Source: Termitomyces sp. T153
Lineage: Eukaryota > Basidiomycota > Agaricomycetes > Agaricales > Lyophyllaceae
NCBI GenBank assembly: GCA_018296165.2
Contig: JACKQL020000147.1
Coordinates: forward strand, 30,386 to 94,385
Length of the DNA stretch: 64,000 bases
Direction: 5' to 3'
Part shown: positions 11,902-24,649 of the stretch, one piece after another
How positions within the stretch are numbered: position 1 is the first letter of the stretch
How the letters are laid out: each line of letters starts with the position of its first letter
Made by a program: the position numbers and the translations under genes
The notes under the pieces: model-generated
Database searches by the model: none
What the model was told of the DNA's origin: nothing
The model's input: the letters and a program-made list of their open reading frames with translations, nothing else

Positions 11902-12960
11902 TTAGATCACGGCCATCCCTTTCAACAACGTTGTTAAATCGTTTGACTGGGCATCAATGAATGCGGTTTTTCTCTTGCGCTGTCCACGGCGGCTTTCAGC
12001 AGGATAGTGACACGCGAGGCCACGGCAAGCGCATTGACTAACGATGGACAACATAAGTATCTGCCGACAAGGAGACTTGACAGGAGTTCACTTACTTGCA
12101 TGTAGGATCATCGCTCCCTGCCGGTGGCGGACCACACGCAATCTTCCTGTCATGGCAGAACAAGCAAGCAATGACCGGCTTGTCATCCTTATCCCTCAGG
12201 AGCTTGGCACGCTTGCACGACACAGGGAAGGTCAGTTGCCGGCCTAGAGCCAGCCGATGAGATGGCATGCCATAGCGTGGGTGAGATGAAGGGTGGTTTT
12301 TGCATGACGAAGGGCAGTTTTTGCGTGACAAGAGACGCCGCGCACAGGTTGGTGAGACGCCGGCATAAGATTCTTCAGAGTGGGGAGGCAGGACTATGAT
12401 AGTTGGAGAAACGTGATCGGTAGAGCTCGAATTGCGTTCGATGGTTTTGGTAGATGCGTCGTAAACAATAGTCAGGGGAAGCAGTGCGGGTACCTGGAGG
12501 CAAGAAGAGGGCGATGGAATTAAGGCATGTGCCAGAGTAAACGTGAAGAAGTCTAGCACGGGATGAGCATGGACAGACGACGTGTCCATTTGTGGTAAAA
12601 CGCCGCAGCCGATACCCTCGTAAGTAGAAGAGGATGCCCAAAGCGCATCAGGAAATTCTTGCGCAATCCAAGCATTGATTGCGGCCTGTCGGGCCTGGGG
12701 GAAGGCGGCGTAAAACCGTTCATCTTCTTCTAACATAGTCTTTTCAAAACACGAACTGGGAAGAGCTGCAATGCGGTCTCGCACCTTATAGACACTGTGA
12801 TGAACTATAAAAAAAAAATAATAAAGGATGCTCCTACCTCTTGGCGGGTCTTTTCCCAGTGAAGCTCAGCTTCATGACGAGAGATCGGGTACGGGAGCAG
12901 CTGGCGTGAAGAATTGAGACAAGACAAATTATCAGTTATCTGCGCATTATCGAAGGACAT
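11902..12960 (-). CDS. Zn2Cys6 regulator with C-terminal zinc cluster (315 aa, intact)
   Basis: Three exons (12,838-12,960; 12,096-12,784; 11,902-12,037) with canonical GT...AG introns of 53 and 58 bp keep one frame from ATG to TAA. The last exon pair encodes a binuclear cluster C-x2-C-x6-C-x11-C-x2-C-x6-C (ACLFCHDRKIAC...TCNQC...LAC) followed by HYPAESRRGQRKRK, a pattern known from a family of Agaricomycete regulators. Unusually for fungal Zn2Cys6 proteins the cluster lies near the C-terminus, with about 230 residues in front and a basic tail that could be a nuclear signal. The N-terminal part has an amphipathic segment, SRHEAELHWEKTRQE. It is the only fully intact conventional host gene in the left third. 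The DNA target is unknown. Confidence 0.85.
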
Positions 12961-13721
12961 CGTTTTGGGAGGTGTTAAGGAGTCTGAGAATGAGATTTTT
13001 AGACTTCTTAAAGAGTACAATTCCAGCGTGAATATCTGTCCCGCTAAGAATGAGAGTAGGTTCGATTTGGACCCTGACCCAAAGAGCAGGGACAACAAAC
13101 TGAAGACAACGTACATATCAGATCTCGAATCTCTCGATTTTTTATTTGTATCCGGTGCTCGATATGGTTCATACATCATTCATCTTGTGATCCATCCTAT
13201 CTCAATTGAGCCCCAGCGACGGCCACTGATCGGCGACACTGCTTCAAAGCAGGATTGAATATATGAATTTTGATTATTCACTTTGTGCAATGACGCATCT
13301 GCAAGGAAAGGCACGGTCGGTCGCTCTGCGCACGCTAATGTTTCCAGTCCTCCGACGCAATTTGTCCACACGAAAATTTATGGTGTGAACAGGAGTTTGA
13401 GGGTGGATGATTTACTTCAATAGTTTGAAGGTCAGAGTGAAGACTGAGAAGGATGCAAACAGTTCAGATGAAGATGCCAGCTCATCTTCTACTTGAGGAA
13501 GCAGTAGCGCCAAGGCAGCGCCCCATCAATCGAGTAAAAATATCGTTTGAAGCCAAGAATTCACTTGCGCGTTCCTGTCGTCAACCAACACATTTTTTGT
13601 TTTTCGGCCTAATTATCGTCGTACCACTGCACAAGTCTCAGGCCTCAGTGTTTAGCTTGGCCCATTTCGGAAAATCTCCAGATGGAGAACAAACAATGGG
13701 TGAAGGTTGCGAGATAGAATC
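12961..13721. other. Upstream region of the Zn2Cys6 gene; no gene recognised
   Basis: It presumably carries the promoter of the minus-strand Zn2Cys6 gene and any eroded 5' end of the RhoGEF relic. A plus-strand frame at 12,914-13,258 (114 codons) runs antisense to the first exon of the regulator and has no recognisable domain. Confidence 0.4.
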
Positions 13722-15994
13722 ATGTCTGCGCCTGTGCCAGGGCCTGCTCCGGTTCCTGGACCTCGACAACTTCATGCCTCGGCTGTGGAGCCTGCGAAGT
13801 CGACGAATCCGTTCAGTCGATTGATCAATAGTGATAAAGACGCAGGGGCTTGATCTCCTGCAATGGTGACCACCTACGGCAACTGTCTATGCCAGCAATA
13901 ACACTCCTGCCGCTGCTGTCTCTAATACTACCACCCCTCTCCCCACTCGCAGCCCTGCTCCCACCTCTGGTTTGAAATCATACCGCACCGCCCCGTCAGG
14001 TGACACCGACAGCAACTACGAAGATAACCAAGAAAAGGAAGACGACGATGACGATAGTAGTGATGAGGATATAGGACACGGAGGACGCACGGACCTCGCG
14101 AAGCAGTTGTTCGGAAGTATTTTGCCCGCTGCTGTTAGCAGACCCGAGAGTGCAGGGGCTTGAAACGTGCCTCCAAGTGCGAGTTTGTCCCTGCTACACC
14201 CGTTGCTCCATCACCTGATGCCCCGCCTCCACCCTGCAATGACCCCGTTGGCTGCGGGACCAGGCGATGTTAGCGCGCTTATGCATTCTCACAGGATGGG
14301 GCGAAATTGAGGTCTGTTAAGACCGTTGATAAGAGCAGGCTCCCTTTGGGAGGGTTTTGGGTGACGCTGCGCCCCCTGCGCATATCGATGTTGACACGAG
14401 ATCTGACCCTGAATCGTCTCCTGCTTCTACTCCTACAACTCTCCAGTATCAGATTCATACTCAGTCGCAAAGTGTGCCCTCAGAACTCCTGTCCCTTCCT
14501 CGGAGGAGTATGAACGGATGCGTATAGGCTGCCTTCGATGAAGGAAGAAGAGGAGGGATATGTTCCTATGCCTGCGCCGGTTCCGACTATTCAGGTCGAT
14601 TAGGTTGCCCAGGAGGCTGCATCTGATCCGCTGGATGATATTGATAATTCTATTGGTGAGTGTATGTTATAAGAAAGAATCGGTGCTGATCAGGTTTTGT
14701 AGAGTATCATGTTCGGTCTTTGTATACATATCATGCTGATGGACCCGATGATCTCAGTACGTTTATACATGGTCTTATTCTCAACTTCACTGACATCCTC
14801 CTTGGGTTTCGGCAAGAACCTTGTGTTGACCGCTCATTTCTCAAAGACTGGAAGGGACTGGTGGTATGGAACTCTCATCAGTTCAGGAAAGTCGAGTCTT
14901 TTCCTGAAGACCTATGTCGATGTTGTAAAATGTAGCATGTTATGGGCTGAATTTCATTCATAGCTTTCGTTGTGATCACCTTCTCCAGCCAAAGCAAAAG
15001 CACTCTATTCCTACTCAGGCAATAACCCCGACGAACTTAATTCCACCGAAGGCGACGAGCTCACGATCGTTGACGGGATCTGGACCTGTCAAGCTATCTT
15101 CTTGTTCCCAGTCTGTCACAATTCTTGACACAATTATATGATCTAAAATTCATCTTCATAGTGCAACGGATAATCCGTTATCCACTTCTTCTCAAGCATC
15201 ATTCATTCATGCACTAAACCTGTGCTTCAGATCCTCAACCATACTGGCACGGAGATCCAACGAGATACATACATAATTCCGTCGGTGTCGTCGAAAAGAT
15301 TCTGGATCAGATTAACTGAAACCATCCGAGACCAGGAAGGGCGAGAGACGCTCAAGAACATTTCGCAGTATCTTTGGATTGGCCAAGGATACTATGTTTC
15401 CGCCTCCTGTGTAGAGCAACTCACTGACTGGCGTACATAGCCGGCTGGTCTCGTAGCGCCAACACGTCACATGGGCTATCGGAAGCTTCTCAAAGAAGGA
15501 GCACTGACCAAAAGCCAAGAGTGGACGGAAGCTGTATTCATTCCTGCGCAGTGACACCTTGGTTGTTACCAAGCCATCGATGAAAACGTTGTACCTAATG
15601 GTGCGTATCATGAGCTTGCTTTCCTATCGAACTTCTTGTTAATCATCATGAATATTGAACCCACAGCCAATCCCGCCAGCGCAGGCCCAAGTAAAAGAAG
15701 CAGGAAGAGGTCCGTGATAGAACCCTCATTAACTTTTCGCTCATGAATATGGACCCCATTGCAGACGATCTCACTTCCCAGGTCTCGCAAGGTTGTCCCA
15801 GAGGAGGTGATGTCGCCTCACTCAAGGCATCATCCGCCCGTGATTGACAATGTGAGTCCCTCATTCAGCCAGTTCAATATCAATCAACAGTTATACATTA
15901 TGTGTGATGTATAGTGTGGATTCAAGAACTCGACCGCGCAAGTCATCGCTGCCGGCGTACTGAAGAAAAGGCAGTAGGCAAGCAAAGGAGGTGA
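13722..15994 (+). pseudogene. SH3-SH3-DH-PH RhoGEF (intersectin-like) relic
   Basis: The start MSAPVPGPAPVPGP and stop (after EEKAVGKQRR, TGA at 15,992) are both visible. The order is a Pro/Ser/acidic region (with EDDDDDSSDEDIGHGG near 14,050), a first SH3 (SLYTYHADGPDDLS near 14,720; DWWYGTLISSGKS near 14,860), a second SH3 (ALYSYSGNNPDEL near 15,010), the end of a DH domain (VQRIIRYPLLLK near 15,170; IRDQEGRETLKNISQ near 15,340) and a PH domain (GYRKLLKEGALTKS near 15,490; GGDVASLKASSARD near 15,810). Such proteins activate Rho-type GTPases at actin patches. At least two TGA interruptions and many frameshifts are present, and the region that normally separates SH3-2 from DH is deleted. Clearly dead. 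Confidence 0.82.
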
Positions 15995-16309
15995 TACAGT
16001 TAAGAAACCAAACATCAAAATCTATTTTGGATCATTGTTGTTATGTATACCCGTCTACATTTGTATTTGCATTTGTCTTGGACTTGACAGTCGTTTTGAT
16101 ATCGATAGACATAGATTCGAAATTTCAACTATTTTTCCCAACTCTCCAACATGTGCTGGTGTTGCTTCTCAAATACAGCTCGTACTTCCTTCATCCGCTC
16201 CAGCCAAAGTTCCTAAAGTTTCCTAAGGGCTGTACTCACTACTTAGGTATTGTGTGCTCCAACAGGTTGAGATCAGAGACCCCTGCCTCAACCCTGTACT
16301 AATACTTAT

Positions 16310-16531
16310 TCAAACTGTGGTAGATCTTGCTGCTAACTCTCTGTTCAATGTCAAAGAAAGATCGGTCTGTAACATCTTCCATGTCGTCCCGACCTGCGTG
16401 TATTCACATGTGGATTCGGTTTCTTGTCTAGTTCTCGTTACTGGGGGAGGCTCAGGCATCAGAAAGATGATTGCTGCAGGGTTTGCCCAGAACGGTGCCA
16501 AGGTTTACATTGTAGCTCGCAAGGCTCAGTA
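16310..16531 (+). pseudogene. Short-chain dehydrogenase/reductase fragment, N-terminal part
   Basis: VVDLAANSLFNVKE precedes a likely intron (ending ...TCTTGTCTAG near 16,430), then LVTGGGSGIRKMIAAGF and AKVYIVARK. This is the NAD(P)-binding start of an SDR, where the glycine-rich motif is normally TGGGSGIG. Here the third motif glycine is Arg (GGA to AGA-type change). The frame stops right after ARKAQ and no catalytic YxxxK follows, so only about 60 residues remain. Confidence 0.6.
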
Positions 16532-16959
16532 ATTGAAGGAGGTGGGTCTTCTTTCACTAGCGAACGCTCAAAGGCACTCAGATCCCACATGCATCCTGAT
16601 GAGCTTGACATGAAGCATACATTGAGCATAAGGGAATCTTCAGGTTTCACGTCGACAGGCTGGTCAACAGGCCATGAAGGTATCCAGTCGGGGTTGTACT
16701 GTGGACGAGGATGATAACCACGAGAGAGGAGAAACGGCTGATATTTGACCTAGACGAGTTCATTGGTTTTTATTTCTGTTCCAAACTTCAAGGGTCTCAT
16801 CGACGCCGTCCATATTCGTGATGAGGCTAAAGTGGTGCTCAAGATAGTCCAGACTAGCTCCAACGAGATTACTGTTGCGCTATGTCTTTCTTCACCAGAC
16901 CTGCAGCATGATCCAAGGAATCATACTGTACCCATTCTGGATGTACTTCTCCTCCCAGA

Positions 16960-18600
16960 CCATGACACTACTGCGCTTCTAGTAATGCGGTCGCCATAGA
17001 TCCTGGAGGCCGCCTCGAGATGGCCCCTGTTAGCCTGATGAAAGTAAAATACAGGGGAGTATTTATAGCTCGTCGAGCGGAATAAACGCTTCTGATATCT
17101 AGCTCATTGGGATCACCTGCTGGAGTGCTCGTGCCATGAGCCTCGACGACGTTAACTCGGTTGGAATCAATGTGCGGATTCTCCAGGACGCGTTGGAAAA
17201 GAGGAGCCTGAGTCGGCGCATGTGGATGGGTAATCGAGTGGGCGCGTCCGCTCTGATTGACTTCAACACCACGGATTACGCCAGGTGTACGATCACTGAT
17301 CACTGTCGGCTACAGCGTCAGACAAGCGTTTCAGCACGAAGACTCCACAGCCTTCTCCTCGTGAATAACCACCAGCTGCTTTATCAAACGATTTATATTG
17401 TCCTGTAGGACTCAGGAAATGTTCTCAATCAAGTCCTAAGAACATCAATAGCATTTCCAGGATAAGCATTGCCTGGAATGGACGAGGTGTCCCAAAATAG
17501 CTTACATAAAGACTAACGATCATGTTGATGCCGCCGACCAAAGCAGCACTGCAATCTCTGTTCATCAAGACTCGTGCACACCCTGATAAAGAGCAAGGTT
17601 TGAAGGGAAGCATGTCTGTATCTATGATGATAGATGGACCGCTGAGTTGCATCACTCATGATATTCGCCCGCTTAAGACATGATCGGTACATTAGAGCCG
17701 ACAGCCAAGTACACTAGGGCTTACCAGGATGATGATGGACACCAATATTGTCAAGCAAATTTTGTTAGGTAAGTGTGAGTGGGGACACCAATATAGCAGC
17801 CAAAACTTTCAGGTCTGTCTGTTGGCGTCGAGTTCGGAACATATCTTGAGTCTTTGAGCGCTTGGTACGCAGTGTGTAATAGAATAGGTTACTTCAGATC
17901 CATGCTTTTCGCCTCGCGAGGACTAATCTTGAAAAATCAGGAGAGAAAATCAGCATATTATGGACGCTCGAGCGCCAACTTACTTATTGTCGAACTCATC
18001 GGCCCCTTCGCTGAAATTGCCAGTACGTGCTTTCATACATCTCTGGGAGTTCTTGCTTTCTTGGTGGTCCGAGATTTTAAATCGTGACTCAGGATTCTCA
18101 AAATTGCCTGAGAAGAGAGCTAGTTAAGATGAAAGGAAGCGCTTACTTCAGAGAGCGTCTTGATGTCATGCTCGAGAACTTCCCACAGTTTGGAAACGTT
18201 CGGAGCTCCATGCATAGTCATGGCCATCCCGATGATAGCAATAGGTTCCAATGTTCCTGGATGAATGAGGAGCAGGTCGACCACAAGTTCTAAGAGAGAT
18301 CTGGAAGTCTCATTCTTGGTGACGGCATCGCCAGTGAATGTTGATCGGATGGGTACTCGGATGTCAGAGAACTCGGGAAAGCAGATCATCCTGACAATGA
18401 TATCGCGTAAAACCTGATTGCGAGTAGAGTTGGCATGAACGGCGGAAGAACACAAAGTGTCGAGGGATGTCTTGTGAATAATTACTTTGACGGTGGTTGC
18501 GAGAAAGGTGGAGAAGTCGAAAACGATGTCTGGGGCGGCCTGATATGGTGACACACGTGTCGTTCATGATTGCGGTCATGTAAAACTTAGCCTCGCCATT
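16960..18600 (-). pseudogene. Non-reducing PKS relic A (SAT end plus ketosynthase)
   Basis: On the minus strand the end of a starter-unit acyltransferase region (VPIRSTFTGDAV, then SRSLLELVVDLLLIHPG) runs straight into a ketosynthase start (EPIAIIGMAM, NVSKLWEVLEHD) near 18,250. Further KS pieces follow at lower coordinates: LSGPSIIIDTD near 17,640, [18 protein letters not shown] near 17,550, GVIRGVEVNQSGRAHSIT near 17,270 and [14 protein letters not shown] near 17,140. Agaricomycete SAT-KS synthases of this kind usually make orsellinic-type aromatics. The active-site segment normally reading DTACSSS is replaced by DTDMLPFKPCS, and frames change repeatedly. It is a diverged paralogue of the KS relic inside the R repeats. 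Confidence 0.78.
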
Positions 18601-19704
18601 TCCCTAAGTTTGAGTAAAACGGCAAAAAACGTAAGGCCACGTGAGCTGAATTACTTCTAATTTGGTAGATTGTTATAAGTCACGAGAGCTTTCTCTGCAT
18701 CGACCTTGGTGTTTCCTATGAGCACCTTCAGGATAAATCAGTATTCAAATCAAGTGAAGCAGCATTTAGAGTTTGCACCCTGCAACGAATCCCGGCCCAA
18801 ATCGCCAGACAATAGACTTCAACTGCCCTTGTGACGTAACTCAAGGTTGAGAACGACATAGCAACAACACAGGCAGAAGTAGGCTGAGAAACCGCGAATC
18901 CCCAATTTGTGTTGCATATTCCATTTTAGGATATTGCTGAAGGGTGTGACAGAGTTGATCCGGATACATGTTGTCTCTGCTAACTCGAGCCGTAAAATTT
19001 GGATGAGGGAAATCGTGGATGTTGAGGCGACAGCGTTGTGTTCGTAACGCTGTTAGGGAGTCGACAAGAAATCTTCAGGTAACGGGAAATCTGCCCGGTC
19101 AATATTGAGCGCGGAGAAGTGGCCGGCTGTCAAACGGGACAGCTCGCGGTGGAATGCCTCGAAGCACGCTGCGAGGAGAAGTTTCCCGGACGATGAAGAG
19201 GCATTGGATGAAGCTGTCTCGCGAATCTAAGGGGAGGTTGCGGCAGACGTTCGCTGACCCGCCAAAATAGGCAAGTATAGGTAGAGGGAGTCGCGCATGA
19301 TCGTCATAATGGCGCGAAAACAAGAAACAGTGTGGTAGACGACAGAGCAGGTCGGTCCTTATAAAAATAAGTTTCGTGAGTCACATATTCTGAGTCAAAC
19401 ACTGAGAAAAAATGCTTCCAAAAGCGATGTCAATAGTATCATCGCAATCTCGTGAGCGAAAAATGCGATTTGTAAGGAGAATACCAGCGAGGTTATGTCA
19501 TAAAACCCCTTTGATCCGAGAAAGCTCATGGCATTCGTACCTGGATCTCCTGCAGAGAAGTTAGAGTAAAGGCGCCCAGAACGTTACTCAGGATCCCAGT
19601 AGATTCTCCTTTGATAGACTATTTTGAACTTGCGCAGATTTAAATGACTTTCTCCTCTAAACACCGGCGGGTGAACTTGAGGAAGGGCCCACTATAATCT
19701 CCGT
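18601..19704. other. No gene recognised
   Basis: About 1.1 kb between PKS relic A and the sharp edge of repeat R1. The only long frame (19,099-19,323, minus) has no recognisable motif. Confidence 0.4.
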
Positions 19705-20379
19705 ACACTAAGTCCCAGCCGAAATCAACAGATTAGTTGCAAATCAATGTGATGGAAACGACGCACTTGGCTTTAGTCAAGCAAATACTTGGAAATGTAC
19801 TGTTCCACCATAATAATGTTAAAGGCTGTGTGGGGTTGAGAACAAGTGGGATCTTGTTTCGGCTTGGCTTTGTTTGGCCTTGATGGAACTCCAGCCACGA
19901 GCATTCGATATTCAAACTGCTCTCTTGTACACTCGGATTATTGATTATCGATATCGATAGCTTTGGATGTGTATGGTCAGGACAATTCAATACCATATCT
20001 TGAGTTCTCGCGATTCCCGTTTTCAGAACGATGTGATGTTTTCAAGAGTTCAAAAAACCGGTTTTTCTATATCTGTGGCAAGAGCTAATTCTACGAGTTC
20101 TCTTGCCTACCGCCGCTTTGGCAACAGTAGTGACTTCTCACAGCTTTACAACAAACTAATGCGTGGAGCGATGGGGGCCGTTGCTACTTGCGTGAAGCGA
20201 GCGCTGCACTGCCCGTGAGCCCATCAATTATAACAAGTCATTTCGAATGTCGATCTCGACCAACTTCGTCATGAATTGATGAATACGTTTGCAGCAGCCG
20301 TCGAATGCAGTCATGCCTATTTGTGCATATTTTGAGAATCCTGAGTCGCAATTTAAAATCTCGGATCATCAACTTTGAA

Positions 20380-21250
20380 GAAAGCAAGAACTCCCAGCGA
20401 TGTATGAAAGCATGCACTGGTAATTTCATCGAAGGGGCCGATGAATTCGACAATAAGTAAGTTGGCGCTCGAGCGTCCATAATATGCTGAATTTCTCTCC
20501 TGATTTTTCAAGATGAGTCCTCGCGAGGCGAAAAGCATGAATCCTCAGCGACGTATTCTATCACACACTGCGTACGAAGCGCTCAAAGACTCAGGATATG
20601 TTCCGAACTCGACGCCAACAGACAGACCTGAAAGTTTTGGCTGCTATACTGGTGTCCCCACTCACACTCACCTACAAAATTTGCTTGACAGTATTGGTGT
20701 TCATCATCATCCTGGTAAGCCCTAGTGTACTTGGTTGTCGGCTCTAATGTACCGATCATGTCTTAAGCGGGCGAATATCATGTGGTCATGCAACTCAGCG
20801 GTCCATCTATCACCATAGATACAGACATGCTCCTCTTCAAACCTTGTTCTTTATCAGGGTGCACGAGTCTTGATGAACAGAGATTGCAATGCTGCTTTGG
20901 TCGGCGGCATCAACATGATCGTTAGTCTTTATGTAAGCTATTTTGGGACACCTCGTCTATTCCAGGCAATGCTTATCCTAGAAATGCTGTAGATGCTCCT
21001 AGGACCTGATTGAGAACATTTCCTGAGTCCTACAGGACAATATAAATCGTTTGATAAAGCAGCTGGTGGTTATTCACGAGGAGAAGGCTGTGGAGTCTCC
21101 ATGCTGAAACGCTCGTCTGACGCTGTTGCCGACAGTGATCGTATACTTGGTGTCATACGTGGTATCAAAGTCAATCCAAACGGACGCGCCATGCACCGAC
21201 TCAGGCCGCTCTTTATCAGCGCGTCCTGGAGAATTCGCACACTGACTTCA
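20380..21250 (+). pseudogene. PKS ketosynthase relic in R1
   Basis: Pieces of a ketosynthase run in order on the plus strand: GNFIEGADEFDNK, intron, [19 protein letters not shown] and [16 protein letters not shown] (20,514-20,640), [11 protein letters not shown] near 20,800, and [18 protein letters not shown] with [18 protein letters not shown] (21,060-21,195). The catalytic cysteine segment is altered to [11 protein letters not shown], and the HGT motif that should follow GRA is replaced by a short tandem duplication. Same family as relic A at 16,960-18,600 but a different decay state, so the two separated before this block was duplicated. Confidence 0.75.
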
Positions 21251-21403
21251 TCCACCAGAGAATGTAACAGACAACGAAGTCTTGCCTCCGACGGATCATC
21301 CCTGGAAGCCAACGTAGATGTCTCCACTTCTGGATTGATACCAGAGAATGTGACAGACAACGAAGTCTTGCCTCCAACGAATCATCCCTGGAAGCCAACG
21401 TAG
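21240..21403. repeat. Period-86 tandem duplication at the KS break (also in R2 and R3)
   Basis: A ~65 bp segment containing ACGTTGGCTTCCAGGGATGA and CAAGACTTCGTTGTCTGT (as read on the opposite strand) occurs twice with period 86. It is clearest in R2 at 39,084 and 39,170. It sits exactly where KS homology ends, suggesting the break and duplication arose together. Confidence 0.8.
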
Positions 21404-22419
21404 CACTGTCGTTACCGCGCATTGACTACCCAGTATCGACGTTGAGGCCGGCAAAATGGACAGACGAAGACAATGAGCCCGAGGATGGTGAGTATTTTCC
21501 TTGATTCTGTTGATTTGCCGACTTTCAGTGAGCGACATCTTTCAGAGTTTTATTTCATTTATCTGACTCATCCACCATATCTCGGGATTCTGGCAAGTCT
21601 GAAGAAATTTTGATAACCTTGGTAAGGGAAGGGAAGCTAATGCAATCTGAGTGATGTCGGCTGCAACACGGTGGTGAGACTGAGACTAATTTCTTTCTTT
21701 AAGATAAAGTGTATCCAAAATCCTACGAGTTATAGTTGGGAAACTCGTCAGAGATTGCGTACATCCATACATATATGCTGGTGAATGTCGGATAAAGCTG
21801 GGCGGAGTAATCTCCAAGTCTTAACACTTGTTTAACACCCGGAGAAATTGTTTGTTGAGCAATCAAACATAATCAATCTCTGTGTTCCTAGCGGGGAGTC
21901 TTCCCAGCCAAAATCTTGACAAAGTTCGCGGAGGGAATATGTATGCATCTTCAAGGTGGACATTGTATCTCGTGTGCGTCCGTTTGTGGGTTGTGCCAAG
22001 ACAAAGTACTGGCTCACATATGGACATACATCGTGACAACCTTGTGGGTAGCAGTTGACACATATATATGGTATCAACACAACGCATCACCGAGACTGAC
22101 ATCGTAACAATGTTTTTCTCAACCCGGCCTTGTTCTACAAATGGACCTCATGTTTCTTACACTTACAACTTCCCTCCAATTAAAGGCTCGCTCATTGATT
22201 AAGTTCTCTAGAATCTTCTTGTCCATCTATCTGTTCGATAAGCTGTTCTCGAGTTTCTGCTGCAAGTTTCGCCCAAAACTTATAACTCTCCTTATCTTCT
22301 TCCATGAGGTCATGACTCCACTCATACCAACTTCAGCGGACATTTACCGGATGAAGATCGTTGGTTATAACATCTTGTTTCGTATAACTAGAACTGTTAC
22401 TGAAACTTTTTTATATGGT

Positions 22420-23718
22420 CTGGAACTTTGAATATCATCCCACAATTGAAGCTGACGATTTCACGAAAGGAGCCTTCTTGGTGATCTTCTTCGCAACAAT
22501 CACGACAATGATGTACGTTATTGCCCAGACACTACCTGAATGAATTTCATTTTTTGACGCTTCTCCTCAGAAGATGAGGTTTGCAGTCGTGGCCATCGAC
22601 CATCATTTTTTCTATCACAATTGTCAACTTCGTCCTTGTTTCAACCGTTTGGACCTCTTTGTCATAACTGTTAAATATTGCCTCATGGATCAAACCGCCA
22701 CCACTTTCAACAGCAAGACAATGGCAGACCTCAACGAGCTATACGGGCGTTGCGATGTCGTTCTAACAGTTTTCGAGCAGCTTATGTCATGGACTTGTTA
22801 AGAGGTCCCAACTTCTGCTCAGCATCATTCTAGCTGATGTTAAGTGATTCGGTCGTAATCTGGAGGGCATGGGTCCTTGTTTCGAGAAGATGGATCATGG
22901 CGCTCCCTATTCTCAGCTACTATCGATCACGTTTGCCACCCCAGCTTGCGCATTCGCTTATGCAACGATTGTATCCACAAATTTTCGATGGTACATAGTG
23001 CACATGAACATCAAGCTGAGCCTGATCGATCTCATGATGGATGCTTCGTTAGCCTTGTCATTCCCGGCCAACACTTGTACTACCCTCCTGATGACTCATA
23101 CTTTGTGGTCTGTTCAATAATCTCCCTTCTGTATGCGCGATTGGTTTGAGCATTTGATTAGGTTGCACCTGAGATTCTGGAAGACACTCAAGCTCCACAA
23201 GAAGCCTCCCAAGGTGCTCAAAGTCCTCGTCATTCTCATCGATACCGGTATTACTTTCCTCTTACTTCAAGTATGTTGAATTTCCAACTAAAAAAGAAAT
23301 TGCATGGATTTCGAGACCTAGGGACTGAACATCTTGTTCAATTTCCTTCCTTTCAGTCATTATGCAGCCTTCGATTTCTTTTAGGCTGCTATCTCTGGTG
23401 CATATACACTACTAACAGTGAGTTGTGATGCATGATTGTACTCTGGCTCGTCATTAATTTTTTATAATAACAGGGAATGTACCCAACAGTCGTCATCTAC
23501 CTTATCAACCAGCAGCGTTGCCTTGTTGAAGTCTTTGTCCTCAGTGATCCCAAAGCAACGGTACACCTGAACTTGAAGTGGCTTTCGATCGCACGATCAC
23601 CATTGGCCCCCTTGCATTTTCACATCCAAATACATCAGTAGATGTCACGTCGCCAACGGATATATCGAATATGGACCTCACAGATACCGACGAAGATAGT
23701 TGTCATCAATCCGGTTGA
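22420..23718 (+). pseudogene. Agaricomycete multi-pass membrane protein relic in R1
   Basis: Pieces in order on the plus strand are ADDFTKGAFLVIFFATITTM, an extracellular-like stretch, VVIWRAWVLVSRRWIMALPI near 22,850, HLRFWKTLKLHKKPPKVLKV and LVILIDTGITFLLLQ near 23,170-23,270, GMYPTVVIYLINQQR near 23,475, and an acidic tail ending DTDEDSCHQSG with TGA at 23,716. This matches the layout of a large lineage-specific family of seven-helix membrane proteins of unknown function in mushrooms. Helices 3-5 are scrambled by frameshifts. Same relic in R2 and R3. Confidence 0.55.
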
Positions 23719-24649
23719 CTCACGAGCAAAGACCTCAGGTGTAGTTAAGAGTTCCCAAGTGTCCTCATACCTTTCCGTAGCCAATCCTCACTCATAGGAA
23801 CAGTAGGAATTCATCTCATAATTCATGTCGACATAATATATACATATACGCCCATGAAATTCATTCGAGACGTGTGCGACCAAGATGCAAGCAGAAGTCG
23901 ACGGCAAGGGCTAATTAGATGTGTGTTTCTATCGAAACGCAGGCTGGTCGATGAATATCCACACCCATCCCTATCAGCCCTGAAGCTGGAGTTCGTCTGG
24001 TTAACTTGGGTTTACATCTGGTCCAGACTCCCGTCTCATGATTAAAATTATTGAGTCCCATCCTGGCAGACGGATTGTATCCTGATATCCTCGTAACTGC
24101 GACGTCGTCCATGAGATGTGATGCACCTAGGCTTCATCCCGTCGCAGAAAAATAACATGGAAAAGGACATGAGAAATCCCACTACAAAAGCTTCGATACA
24201 ATCTGATGTCAGATCATTTACGCAAGCTTACTGCCGCCTTGGACAACTCAACTCACTCTCCTTTGGAAAACATGGCGGCTTTCATATGGGAACGTTGGCA
24301 AGGTGTACGGTCGCTCGTAGACTGCTGGTCTGTGTCTCCAAGTTGCTGATCTGCAAACGGACCTGGATCGCTTGCCTCGAATGAGATATGTATTGTGCAG
24401 CGTCGATGTTCAAAAATCGGGATCAAGTCGACAATCATAACTGGCTACATAGCTCTCAAGTCTCGCGGGATATTTGACTGCGCTGTCAATCTAATCAGCC
24501 TCTTGAACACCTTCTAGTGAGCTTTTTCATAATATTGGACAAAAGACGCGGAAGGGCGAGGTTCTCTGGAAAGTGTTTCTTGAGAGATTTCTTGTTGCAT
24601 AAGATAGTAAGATTTACCGTGCAAGTCGTTCTATTCAAGTTCATCAGGT

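Larger units (their letters stand above)
19705..23927 (+). repeat. Repeat unit R, copy 1 (4,223 bp)
   Basis: Reverse complement of 36,560-40,782 (paired positions sum to 60,487), and of 60,376-64,000 as far as the window allows. Edges were read directly: the left edge begins ACACTAAGTCCC, the right edge ends ATGTGTGTT. Two single-base differences were noticed. At 21,746 R1 has C in a CpG where R2 and R3 have TG. At 23,253 R1 and R3 agree against R2. Confidence 0.95.

Noticed and set aside
12914..13258. A 114-codon plus-strand gene antisense to the Zn2Cys6 first exon
   Set aside because: No recognisable domain; it lies over the start and promoter of a well-supported gene on the other strand.
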